A DNA stretch of 41,203 nt from a bacterium (GTDB taxonomy: Bacteria; SM23-31): positions 1 to 41,203 of the forward strand of contig JANQEH010000013.1 of assembly GCA_028278455.1 (NCBI GenBank), written 5' to 3'. Shown here one piece after another: positions 17,413 through 24,993 of this stretch; position 1 is the first letter of the stretch; each line of letters starts with the position of its first letter. The notes under the pieces are model-generated. The model ran no database searches. It was not told the DNA's origin and saw nothing but the letters and a program-made list of their open reading frames with translations. The position numbers and the translations under genes are program-made.

Positions 17413-17840
17413 AAAATCCCTCTTGCTCCCTTTTTACGGATGGGTAGCTGAATATTTAATTGAGATCGATCGTAGAATAATCCATCAATTTTTGATAACC
17501 ATTCATGAACACTATCCTGTTTTTCCCCTTGATAGGAAGGACTTATGAAAGGTTGAACACAGTTCGCACGCTTTTTAGAATTTTCGTTTCCGATAATTAA
17601 GTACTGACAATTTTCGGCGAATGGTGTTCGACACTACGTAGTATGTCATTGTGCTCAGGTGAATATTAAGATTAATACTGATCTCTTCATCGATGAACAA
17701 TCTTCATAGAACTTTTATTGAAGGACTTCTTATATATCAAGAATCACCCTTAATAAAGGGGGATACAAAGGGAGGTAATACTCCTCCTTCGAAAGTGGAA
17801 TACAAGGGAGATGTAAAGAATTCTTGGATTGATCACTTAT
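17413..17840. other. 428-base intergenic spacer
   Basis: No gene is supported here. It contains a 10-base palindrome ACTACGTAGT (17633-17642) and, near the right end, the AAGGGGGAT-type repeat described separately. It separates the convergent propeller gene (+) and dCMP deaminase gene (-). Confidence 0.5.
17743..17814. repeat. CCCTTA-ATAAAGGGGGATACAAAGGGAGG repeat
   Basis: The stretch CACCCTTAATAAAGGGGGA, then TACAAAGGGAGG, TAATACTCCTCC and TACAAGGGAGAT, is the same kind of element as the end of the array at 10228-10260. GGAGG (17771-17775) can pair with CCTCC (17783-17787). Read on the minus strand, it lies just after the dCMP deaminase gene and might help end transcription. Confidence 0.5.
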
Positions 17841-18368
17841 TTATTGCACATCGACCACATCGGTTCCGTATTTACCGATAACTATAAAATTGTCATCCTT
17901 CCATTCCTTCTGCGGGAAGGCTTCTTTCAATTCGCCCGTCTTCGACCTGTAAACCAGTCTCTCGATCCCGGCATTTATTATCATCCTCAGGCATATCACG
18001 CAGGGGAACGCCTCGGCGTATGAGCCATCAGGATTCTGACCTACAAGATACATTGTTCCCCCGATCATATCCTTCCGGGACGCCTGTATGATCGCATTCT
18101 GTTCCGCATGCACAGAGCGGCACAACTCGTAATTCTTTCCGTGCGGGACATTGTGCGCCTGTCTCCAGCAGAATCCATGTTCAATAGAGGATTTTGTTTT
18201 TCTCGGAGCGCCGTTATACCCTGTAGCTACGATCTCGTCGTTATTAACGATCACAGCCCCGAAATACCTGCGCAGGCAGGTAGACCTTTTATGTATATCG
18301 GAAGCTATCTTTATATAATATTCATCTTTTGATGTTCTCTTTTCATTTTCCTTATTTGCATCGCTCAT
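17841..18368 (-). CDS. Deoxycytidylate (dCMP) deaminase
   Basis: A 175-residue zinc enzyme of the cytidine deaminase superfamily, ComEB/dCMP deaminase branch, which turns dCMP into dUMP for thymidylate synthesis. His87-Ala-Glu89 (SVHAEQNAI) and Cys123-x2-Cys126 (PCVIC) supply the zinc ligands and the catalytic glutamate. ATGYNGAP (48-55) is the usual substrate-loop motif. Its ATG overlaps the stop of the dNMP kinase gene by four bases (ATGA), so the two are translationally coupled. The three-gene group points to deoxynucleotide salvage or interconversion. Confidence 0.93.
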   Translation of the reverse strand: MSDANKENEKRTSKDEYYIKIASDIHKRSTCLRRYFGAVIVNNDEIVATGYNGAPRKTKSSIEHGFCWRQAHNVPHGKNYELCRSVHAEQNAIIQASRKDMIGGTMYLVGQNPDGSYAEAFPCVICLRMIINAGIERLVYRSKTGELKEAFPQKEWKDDNFIVIGKYGTDVVDVQ

Positions 18369-19039
18369 AAGGGAAGTCCTTTCAATTTTCTGTAAAGGAT
18401 CTCTGCTTTCTGATGCAGTTCCGGTATTGTACCGTCATTTATAATGGTTTCATCGAATTTCCAGTCATCCAGATCAATCTCACTTTTGTGATTGGGATCC
18501 CTGTCCTTTGCCACGAAACCGGGACGGTCGATACGCCATACCAGGCCTCCGAGATCTTTCAGCATTGCCGCTTCATTTTTGAAACGTGTATCAGGAACAA
18601 GATAGTCCTGCCCGGGATCAGTAAGGATCTGCTCTTTAACCTTGTCCACCCAGTAGTCCCAGTAGAATTGTCTACGTCTGAATTCGGTTCCCCAGAACTG
18701 CAGAAGGGTACCTTCTTTCTCTTTCATCCCGCCGTAGAAAAAATCGGCATTGAACGGCAGATCATTCTTCTTTTCGGCCCTGTCTTTAAGCCATTCAACG
18801 AATATTTCAGGGGGATCAGGGTACTCAAAATAATCTTCATCAACAGGTTTGAGAAAAAGAGTATTTACTTCATCTTTATAAAGGATGTTCGCGTTACTGC
18901 ATTCATCATATAGCGCATCTGCAAAATGGATCACTACACAACCGTATTTATCCTGAAGATATTCGGCCGCCGTGTCCTTGCCCTGCCTAGCCTTACTTCC
19001 GATACCAATTATCAGTCTCTTATTCTCTGTCATATTCAT
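18365..19039 (-). CDS. Deoxynucleoside monophosphate kinase-like P-loop protein
   Basis: A 224-residue P-loop kinase. The Walker A segment is GSKARQGKDT (14-23), with the GKDT form typical of phage-T4-like dNMP kinases. DTRFKNEA (about 149-156) and RDPNHKSEIDLDDW fit the later part of that family. Such enzymes phosphorylate dNMPs to dNDPs. It starts at ATG 19039 directly after the TAG of the upstream gene (no gap) and overlaps the dCMP deaminase start. These kinases are frequent in phages, but this one has no phage genes around it. The exact substrate base cannot be read from sequence. Confidence 0.8.
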   Translation of the reverse strand: MNMTENKRLIIGIGSKARQGKDTAAEYLQDKYGCVVIHFADALYDECSNANILYKDEVNTLFLKPVDEDYFEYPDPPEIFVEWLKDRAEKKNDLPFNADFFYGGMKEKEGTLLQFWGTEFRRRQFYWDYWVDKVKEQILTDPGQDYLVPDTRFKNEAAMLKDLGGLVWRIDRPGFVAKDRDPNHKSEIDLDDWKFDETIINDGTIPELHQKAEILYRKLKGLPL

Positions 19040-20038
19040 CTATATCGATTCAAAGTACTTTTCAAAATCTTCCATGTTGTCAAATGACTTTGTTACAGCC
19101 AGTTCGGGATCCCAGAACGGGCTCATACCGAATTTCTGCGGGTAGTAGAGGTAAACTTCCTTACCGTGGGTAAAAGCATACATTATTTCCTGGTTTACTC
19201 CCGGAGAATTCTTCTCTACCGGATAATAGACAACAACCATATCGCTTTGCGCGATAAGTTTGAAATCACGCCACACAGTCTGGGCATTCAGCTGTTTCTT
19301 TATACGGTCGCCATGTTCATGATTTGTAAGGTCTTTGACGGAGAGAGGATTAAAGACTATGAACTTATCCCTTAGTTTATCTGCCACCCTTGATGCATCA
19401 TCCAGAAGTTCCGGCTGTTCCTGCTGAATTGCCGTTATAGGGAAGCTCAGATAGATTTTATTTCTTTCCGGATGCAGAAGCATATTTCCGAGGCTAACAA
19501 GGTTTTCTTCAACTGCTATAAGGTAAAACTCCTTTTTCTGGAACATGGCAAGTGTTTCCGTAACAAACATTTCCTCATCTCTCCAGATCGCTATCTCCTC
19601 CATGCTGAGACGACCCATCCATTGTGAATCTTTGTTCAGATTTTCGTAGACCTTTACAGTATCGTCAACAAAATTCACGTACATATCGGGATCGATCCTG
19701 TTCAGGTAATGGACATCAAAACCAGACCGGATAACTTTGTTCCATCGAAAACAGCCATGTGTAGATATTATTATATGGGTATCCGGTTCTTTCTCGAGAA
19801 GGGCTTCGATTTCTGAGCATATCCTTTCGAATGCAATTGCCCTGAGGGCATCGAGGTTGTGCAGGTCGAGTACCTTTTCCTTTGTAACCTCCTGCCCTAA
19901 GTCGGCTCCCGCTTTAGATAAATATACCCAGGTATCAAAAATTTCGAGTTTCTGGCCGTGTTTTTCCAGATAAGGTTTGAGTTCCTCGATAACACTTATC
20001 TTTGCCATTCCGCTTATGCCGGTACAGAGTATCTTCAT
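19040..20038 (-). CDS. Kinase-like / nucleoside 2-deoxyribosyltransferase-like fusion protein
   Basis: A 332-residue two-domain protein. The N-terminal part (1-190) starts with KILCTGISGMAKIS, which resembles the P-loop of archaeal-type adenylate kinases. However, the GK[ST] end is changed: Ala12 replaces Gly, and Ile14 replaces the Thr/Ser after Lys13, although Ser15 follows. The C-terminal part (about 194-330) looks like a nucleoside 2-deoxyribosyltransferase: KIYLSFPIT at the start, then LIAQSDMVVVYYP and GVNQEIMYA, in which Glu284 lies where the catalytic glutamate of that family is expected. It is the first gene of the nucleotide operon. It may move or hydrolyse deoxyribose-linked bases, or only sense nucleotides; this is inference. 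Confidence 0.7.
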   Translation of the reverse strand: MKILCTGISGMAKISVIEELKPYLEKHGQKLEIFDTWVYLSKAGADLGQEVTKEKVLDLHNLDALRAIAFERICSEIEALLEKEPDTHIIISTHGCFRWNKVIRSGFDVHYLNRIDPDMYVNFVDDTVKVYENLNKDSQWMGRLSMEEIAIWRDEEMFVTETLAMFQKKEFYLIAVEENLVSLGNMLLHPERNKIYLSFPITAIQQEQPELLDDASRVADKLRDKFIVFNPLSVKDLTNHEHGDRIKKQLNAQTVWRDFKLIAQSDMVVVYYPVEKNSPGVNQEIMYAFTHGKEVYLYYPQKFGMSPFWDPELAVTKSFDNMEDFEKYFESI

Positions 20039-20183
20039 AGCTATTACTGTTTGAATTTGGAGGTTAAAATTCGTAGAGAATTCAAAATATGAAGAATTAA
20101 TTTAACAGATTTACGGGACTAATCCAAGTAAAAATCTGATATTGTGTAAGGGCACCAGAATACAAAGACATGGATAGAAATAT

Positions 20184-20203
20184 GGGCAAGGCGACTTCGC
20201 CCC
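20184..20203. repeat. GGGCAAGGCGACTTCGCCCC intergenic repeat
   Basis: GGCGA/TTCGCC is an inverted pair within GGGCAAGGCGACTTCGCCCC, followed by TACAG. This form (read on the other strand as TGTAGGGGCGAAGTCGCC) resembles a small repeat seen in many genomes. It lies in the 181-base gap between the PD40 lipoprotein gene and the nucleotide operon. Confidence 0.45.
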
Positions 20204-20219
20204 TACAGATTCATATGAA

Positions 20220-21275
20220 CTATCTTTCTATAAAATCAGTAATAAAAATATTAGTCTCACCTTCGACGTTGGCATTCCGGTTTGAGGCAAAAACAAGCTT
20301 TTTGCCGTCCCGCGTGAACATTGGAAATCCGTCAAATGAAGGATTAAACGTCAGCCTTTTCAGCCCTGTACCGTCGATATTGATTATATAAAGGTCAAAA
20401 TTCCTTTCATCTTCAGAATCGAGATTTGATGAAAAAATGATACGTTTTCCATCCGGATGAAAGAACGGGGCAAAATTAGCTTTACCATTGTCGGTTACCT
20501 GTATCCTGTTGGTACCATCGTCATCCATTACATATATATCAAGCTGTGTGGGCTGTACAAGTCCCTGATCGAGGAAACCTTTGTATACCCGGATCTCTTC
20601 CCGGTCATCGGGATGGTATGCCCGGTATACTATCTTTTTACTGTCAAATGAATAAAATGCTCCACCGTCATATCCTATTACATTAGTCAACCTTTTTTGA
20701 TTGCTTCCATCGGGATCCATTGTATACAACTCAAGATCGTCATCCCTGACAGACGTAAAAACTATCTTTGAGCCGTCCGGTGCAATAGTAGCCTCTGCAT
20801 CATAACCATTTGTATCCGTCAGCCTTTGCAGATCATTACCGTCAGGCAGAGCGCTGAATACGTCGTAAGTTTCATATATCGGCCAGACGTATTTTCCGTT
20901 TTTGTATATAATTGGCTCAGGCGGATCATCTCCTCCAAGATGCGTAGATGCATAGACGATTCTTGAATCGTCCGGGAGATAATATGCACATGTAGTCCTG
21001 CCTTTTCCTGTGCTTAACAGCCTTACGTCGCTTCCGTCAATATTCATGGAGAATATCTGGTCGGCCGTAAACGGTTTTCTTGTGGATTGAAAGATCAGTT
21101 TTTTTTCATCACCGGAGAAATAAGCCTCGGCGTTCTCCCCGCCGAAGGTTAGCTGGTTAATGTTCTCAAAATTCTGTTCACCCTCGAAAAGAAGGTCATT
21201 GTCCTTAATATTAGCACTATTTGTGCAATTTATTTGCAGAAATACCGCTGCTATTAGAATGACTGTAGTTCTCAT
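20220..21275 (-). CDS. TolB-like PD40 beta-propeller lipoprotein
   Basis: A 351-residue protein with a signal sequence to Cys17 (FLQINC), probably lipidated; ATG 21275 follows AAAGGAAA. It carries at least five PD40 repeats, for example APDGSKIVFTS, HPDGKRIIFSS and TRDGKKLVFAS, each followed by a D(L/I)Y motif and NDGTGLKRLT-like turns. This is the repeat type of TolB and of DPP4-like propellers, but there is no enzymatic domain. It lies downstream of the receptor terminator at 21359, so it is probably a separate transcript, although a second PD40 lipoprotein sits inside the receptor group. Function is unknown; surface or periplasmic binding is likely. Confidence 0.87.
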   Translation of the reverse strand: MRTTVILIAAVFLQINCTNSANIKDNDLLFEGEQNFENINQLTFGGENAEAYFSGDEKKLIFQSTRKPFTADQIFSMNIDGSDVRLLSTGKGRTTCAYYLPDDSRIVYASTHLGGDDPPEPIIYKNGKYVWPIYETYDVFSALPDGNDLQRLTDTNGYDAEATIAPDGSKIVFTSVRDDDLELYTMDPDGSNQKRLTNVIGYDGGAFYSFDSKKIVYRAYHPDDREEIRVYKGFLDQGLVQPTQLDIYVMDDDGTNRIQVTDNGKANFAPFFHPDGKRIIFSSNLDSEDERNFDLYIINIDGTGLKRLTFNPSFDGFPMFTRDGKKLVFASNRNANVEGETNIFITDFIER

Positions 21276-21358
21276 AAATTTCCTTTGAATAGTTTTCTTT
21301 CCATCAAGAATTATAAAACAAAGGAAATCTTCAAATTGTTTCTTGGATATATATAAAA

Positions 21359-21393
21359 TGCAACACTCCCAAAAAAAGTCCGGGAGTGTTGCA
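21359..21393 (-). terminator. Intrinsic terminator after the TonB receptor operon
   Basis: TGCAACACTCCC (21359-21370) and GGGAGTGTTGCA (21382-21393) form a perfect 12-bp stem with an 11-base loop. On the minus strand it is followed by TTTTATA. It lies 43 bases after the stop of the receptor gene that ends at 21436. Confidence 0.82.
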
Positions 21394-21435
21394 CACTATA
21401 TTTATTATGCCTGTGATATTATTATGATGATAGGT

Positions 21436-23817
21436 CTACCTCTCCCAAACCACACCTATAGAAGGAATAAACCTGAGCCAGTAATGATCGATAGTTTCTA
21501 TTTCCGGCTGAGTGAATTTATCCGGGAAATATATAGAATACTCTCTGCACCTGATATTCTGCCGGTTATAGGCATTGATTAATTCCAGAAAAACACCCAG
21601 CTTGCTTCTCTCAAACTCAAAATTACGTGTTACCCTTAGGTCCAATCGATGGTAGGCAGGAAATCTCGACTGGTTATACGGTCCGAGGTTGATCTCCGGC
21701 TTACTATATACAAACTCACCTAATCCGGGTATATATTCTTCTTCATACGATATTGTTGAATTTGTATAAGGCCATCCGGAGTGATATAACCATGCGATAT
21801 TGAACCGCCATTTTTCATTGGGCCTGTAGTTCAGATTGAAGTCTACTGTATGGGTTTGATCGAAAAATTTCGGAGTATCCCTGTATACAAATCTATCTTT
21901 TGCCGAAGAATACGAATAACTCAACCACCAGGTGAATTCACCTCCTGTATCTCTCTTAAGAAAGAATTCAACACCCTTTGATTTACCGAATTCGGGTTTA
22001 TAGGGTATTCTGTCACCGGAAGCTTCCTCAAATGCATCTATTGTATTATAAATATTTATATACCTTGTATAATAATCCCTGAGATCCTTTTTGTATGCAT
22101 CCAGACGTAAATCAATACCTGTACTGAATTTATGCTCGATACCTATGATCCTGTGCTCGGATCTTTCAGGTTTGTAAAAATCCATATCCCGGTCCTGCAC
22201 CCACAATTCATGTATACCCTGGGACTGATAAAACCTACCCCAGCCAGCTTTAATGACGGTATTTGAACCGATAGAGTAAGCAACATTTACCCTCGGGCTT
22301 GTTCTATCAGCATCGGTATATGTTTGTTTATCATATCTTAATCCTGTTTCCAGATACAAAGAGTTCAAGACTTTTATTCGTGTGCTGAAATATGCTCCTA
22401 ATTCCTCGCCTGAAGGTTTGATGTCGACATTTGTCGAATCGAGATACCAGGGACTTTCTCTAGCATCTTGTGCATCAGGTAATTTACGCAGAAAGATTCC
22501 ATTGTAGTCATATTCTGACCATAATTTCTTGTATTCCCCTCCTGCTTTTATCAAAAGCCTGCTGGAAAGACTGTAATTCCAATCCTGCTTGACACCTAAA
22601 AACTTGAAATCCCTGTTATCGGTAACACCCAGATCATGAGTCAATAATCTGTCGTCATATATCGTTCCTTCTCTTTCATGAGTAATATATCCTGAGGAAA
22701 GTACACTTTGGATATAAAGATCATCACCAATATAAGATTTCAGATTTGCCCATCCGTATGTATTAGTATATCCAGAATTGGAAAAACTACCCAGTGAATC
22801 ATCATCTACAAATTTCAGCTTATCTCCTGCTCTCAGGAAATGAAGTGAGAGATCGTGATCATCGTTAAGCTCATACTCTAGCTTCCCGAGAACATCGTAA
22901 TACTCCGGGAGCAGGTCGTCCCCTTCTCCTGTCAACTTCAGGGCAAGGTCTATGAAACCTCTTCTAGCAGAGAACATCCACCTTCCCCGGTCACCGCTTA
23001 AAGGGCCCTGGGCAAGGTAACTGGCATTCATGAATGAGAGTCCAATTTTCGACTCCATCCTGTCAAGTGATCCAGTTTCCGACTTGATATTGAAAACAGC
23101 GCTTTTTCTCCTGCCGAATTCCGCCGGATAACCCCCTGTAAGAAGATCAATTCCGCCGATCGCCTCCACCGGAATAATACTAAGCACACCGCCGAAATCT
23201 TTCACGTGAAACGGATCATAAAGCTCGAGGCCGTCGAAAAGGACAAGCACCTCATCCGTTTCACCTCCGCGTACAGTGAATTTCGATGTATAGTCTGTCC
23301 CGGTTATTCCCGGAAGCCTCGTAACTGCCCTGTAAATATCACCACCGAATAGCGCTGTCGATTTAATGTTTTCTTTTGTGAAGGATACTTTTGAACCGGG
23401 GGCGCTTTTTATTATGGAATAATGCCCCGGTGTAACAATGATCTCTGACAATGATTGCGCTGTTTCTTTCAGCTCGATGCTAATTACAACAGAGCCTCTC
23501 TCAGAGACACTCACATTCTTTATTTCCCGAGTCTCGTATCCTATATATGAAGCCTGAATTGTGTATACACCGGCAGGGACATTAGATATCTCGTAATTTC
23601 CTTCTGCATCAGATGCCGCACCAAGTGTTGTTCCTTTCAGCACAACATTTGCAAGACGCAGTGGCTCCCTACTACTTGCATCAGTAATTTTTCCCGTGAT
23701 CCTGCCCTGGGCTGATAGATCTGAAGGATTATAAATTAAAAAATGAGAAAGCGCAAAGAAAGCGCATAAAAAAATCTCTGAATGTTTACGAATAAAACAC
23801 CTTAAAGGAAATATCAT
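21436..23817 (-). CDS. TonB-dependent receptor with carboxypeptidase-regulatory-like domain
   Basis: A 793-residue outer-membrane receptor. ATG 23817 follows AGAGGG. A long signal sequence (1-36) precedes a CarboxypepD_reg-like domain (about 38-118: GRITGKITD, then AEGNYEISNVPAGVYTIQA). The plug lies at about 130-245, with KFTVRGG (179-185), DEVLVLFDGLELYDPFH and GGYPAEFGRR. The 22-strand barrel follows (HRLDLRVTRNFEF; LELINAYNRQN). The last residues are GVVWER, an aromatic near but not at the end. It is paralogous to the receptor at 24994-27339 along its full length. Expected role: TonB-powered uptake of a large or scarce ligand, which is unknown here. No TonB or ExbBD genes are in the window. 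Confidence 0.93.
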   Translation of the reverse strand: MIFPLRCFIRKHSEIFLCAFFALSHFLIYNPSDLSAQGRITGKITDASSREPLRLANVVLKGTTLGAASDAEGNYEISNVPAGVYTIQASYIGYETREIKNVSVSERGSVVISIELKETAQSLSEIIVTPGHYSIIKSAPGSKVSFTKENIKSTALFGGDIYRAVTRLPGITGTDYTSKFTVRGGETDEVLVLFDGLELYDPFHVKDFGGVLSIIPVEAIGGIDLLTGGYPAEFGRRKSAVFNIKSETGSLDRMESKIGLSFMNASYLAQGPLSGDRGRWMFSARRGFIDLALKLTGEGDDLLPEYYDVLGKLEYELNDDHDLSLHFLRAGDKLKFVDDDSLGSFSNSGYTNTYGWANLKSYIGDDLYIQSVLSSGYITHEREGTIYDDRLLTHDLGVTDNRDFKFLGVKQDWNYSLSSRLLIKAGGEYKKLWSEYDYNGIFLRKLPDAQDARESPWYLDSTNVDIKPSGEELGAYFSTRIKVLNSLYLETGLRYDKQTYTDADRTSPRVNVAYSIGSNTVIKAGWGRFYQSQGIHELWVQDRDMDFYKPERSEHRIIGIEHKFSTGIDLRLDAYKKDLRDYYTRYINIYNTIDAFEEASGDRIPYKPEFGKSKGVEFFLKRDTGGEFTWWLSYSYSSAKDRFVYRDTPKFFDQTHTVDFNLNYRPNEKWRFNIAWLYHSGWPYTNSTISYEEEYIPGLGEFVYSKPEINLGPYNQSRFPAYHRLDLRVTRNFEFERSKLGVFLELINAYNRQNIRCREYSIYFPDKFTQPEIETIDHYWLRFIPSIGVVWER

Positions 23818-23838
23818 TTTTACCCTCTACCAATAAAG

Positions 23839-24903
23839 TTAATACGTATAATAATTTTTTTCCACTAATGGTGGCGACCAGGAAAACGATTGGACTATAC
23901 CTGATTCCGGCAGCAATTCATTTATTGTTCCTTCAATGACATCTATTGCAAATAGATTTGATGATACTACCATCCCACCACTTTCAATCCGTGCTCCGAT
24001 AAAAGCAATATATCTTCCATCCGGCGACCATTTAGGCATATACGGTACTTCATCGATCTGTGCCAGCTCTGTCTGACTTGCACCATCACTTTCCATAAGG
24101 TAGAGCCTTTTATCAAATCCGGTACCGGAAATATATACAACTTTATTCCTATCCGGTGCAAACAGAGGATATGTGCCGTCAGTTAAGTATGCAACACCGG
24201 TACCGTCAGCATTCATTCTGTAGATCTTTCCATCAGTACAATACACGATTTTTGATCCATCATATGACCAGGAGGGATAAGAAAATTGAGTTGTACCGGT
24301 TATAAGCTTTACCATATCAAGACTTACCGGATCGATTCCTAAATCGATTTTAAATATATTGTATTCACCTACTCCGAGATCGCTGCAAGTTAACGTAAAG
24401 CTGCTACCGGCAGGAGACCACCTTAACCGGCCATTCTGATTGTAGCCGGTATCAATGTTGATAATATCTGTGCCGTCTGACTTAATCAATACTATCCCGG
24501 TATAACCATCTCTTGACATCCTGAATGCAATCCTTGAATTATCCGGTGACCAAACTGGCTCACGAAGATCGGTATAATCACCTTCGGTACTGTAAAGTGT
24601 TCTCATCCCGGAACCATCCGAATTAATCAGCATAATATTACTTTTATCATTTACGGGACTTGAAAATGCGATTTGCTGTCCGTCAAAAGAACATGCAGGA
24701 GCAGAACCCGCTGCCAGTTCTGAGATCCCGCCATTCACAGGATCGATCATATATAATCCGTCAGATTTAGCAGTAAGCCAGTGAAATACGATCTTCGATG
24801 AAGCATTGTTTCCCGATAATGGATCATTTGGAGAATTATTACTGCAAGCTGAGATGAGAAGAAAAACCAAAATTGAGGTAAATACTAATGATCTGTAATA
24901 CAT
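23839..24903 (-). CDS. TolB-like PD40 lipoprotein between two TonB receptors
   Basis: A 354-residue lipoprotein. I use ATG 24903 (GGAAT eight bases upstream) rather than the in-frame TTG at 24915. Signal sequence FLLISAC gives lipid Cys20. Six or so PD40 repeats follow: WSPDNSRIAFRMS, WSYDGSKIVYCTD, FAPDRNKVVYIS and WSPDGRYIAFIG. The final segment, VQSFSWSPPL, closes the propeller. It is encoded between the two paralogous TonB receptors on the same strand (90-base gap upstream, 21-base gap downstream), so it is likely their surface or periplasmic partner. There is no catalytic domain. Confidence 0.86.
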   Translation of the reverse strand: MYYRSLVFTSILVFLLISACSNNSPNDPLSGNNASSKIVFHWLTAKSDGLYMIDPVNGGISELAAGSAPACSFDGQQIAFSSPVNDKSNIMLINSDGSGMRTLYSTEGDYTDLREPVWSPDNSRIAFRMSRDGYTGIVLIKSDGTDIINIDTGYNQNGRLRWSPAGSSFTLTCSDLGVGEYNIFKIDLGIDPVSLDMVKLITGTTQFSYPSWSYDGSKIVYCTDGKIYRMNADGTGVAYLTDGTYPLFAPDRNKVVYISGTGFDKRLYLMESDGASQTELAQIDEVPYMPKWSPDGRYIAFIGARIESGGMVVSSNLFAIDVIEGTINELLPESGIVQSFSWSPPLVEKNYYTY

Positions 24904-24993
24904 TGTTAATTCCAATTTTTTCTTATTACACTTAAAGGAGTCATTTCCCCTATATTAAGCTGGTAATAAATAAAAAATATTCGATAAAATTTA

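Noticed and set aside
17841-20038. A phage or prophage remnant because of the T4-like dNMP kinase
   Set aside because: No integrase, structural phage genes, att-like repeats or tRNA border were seen.
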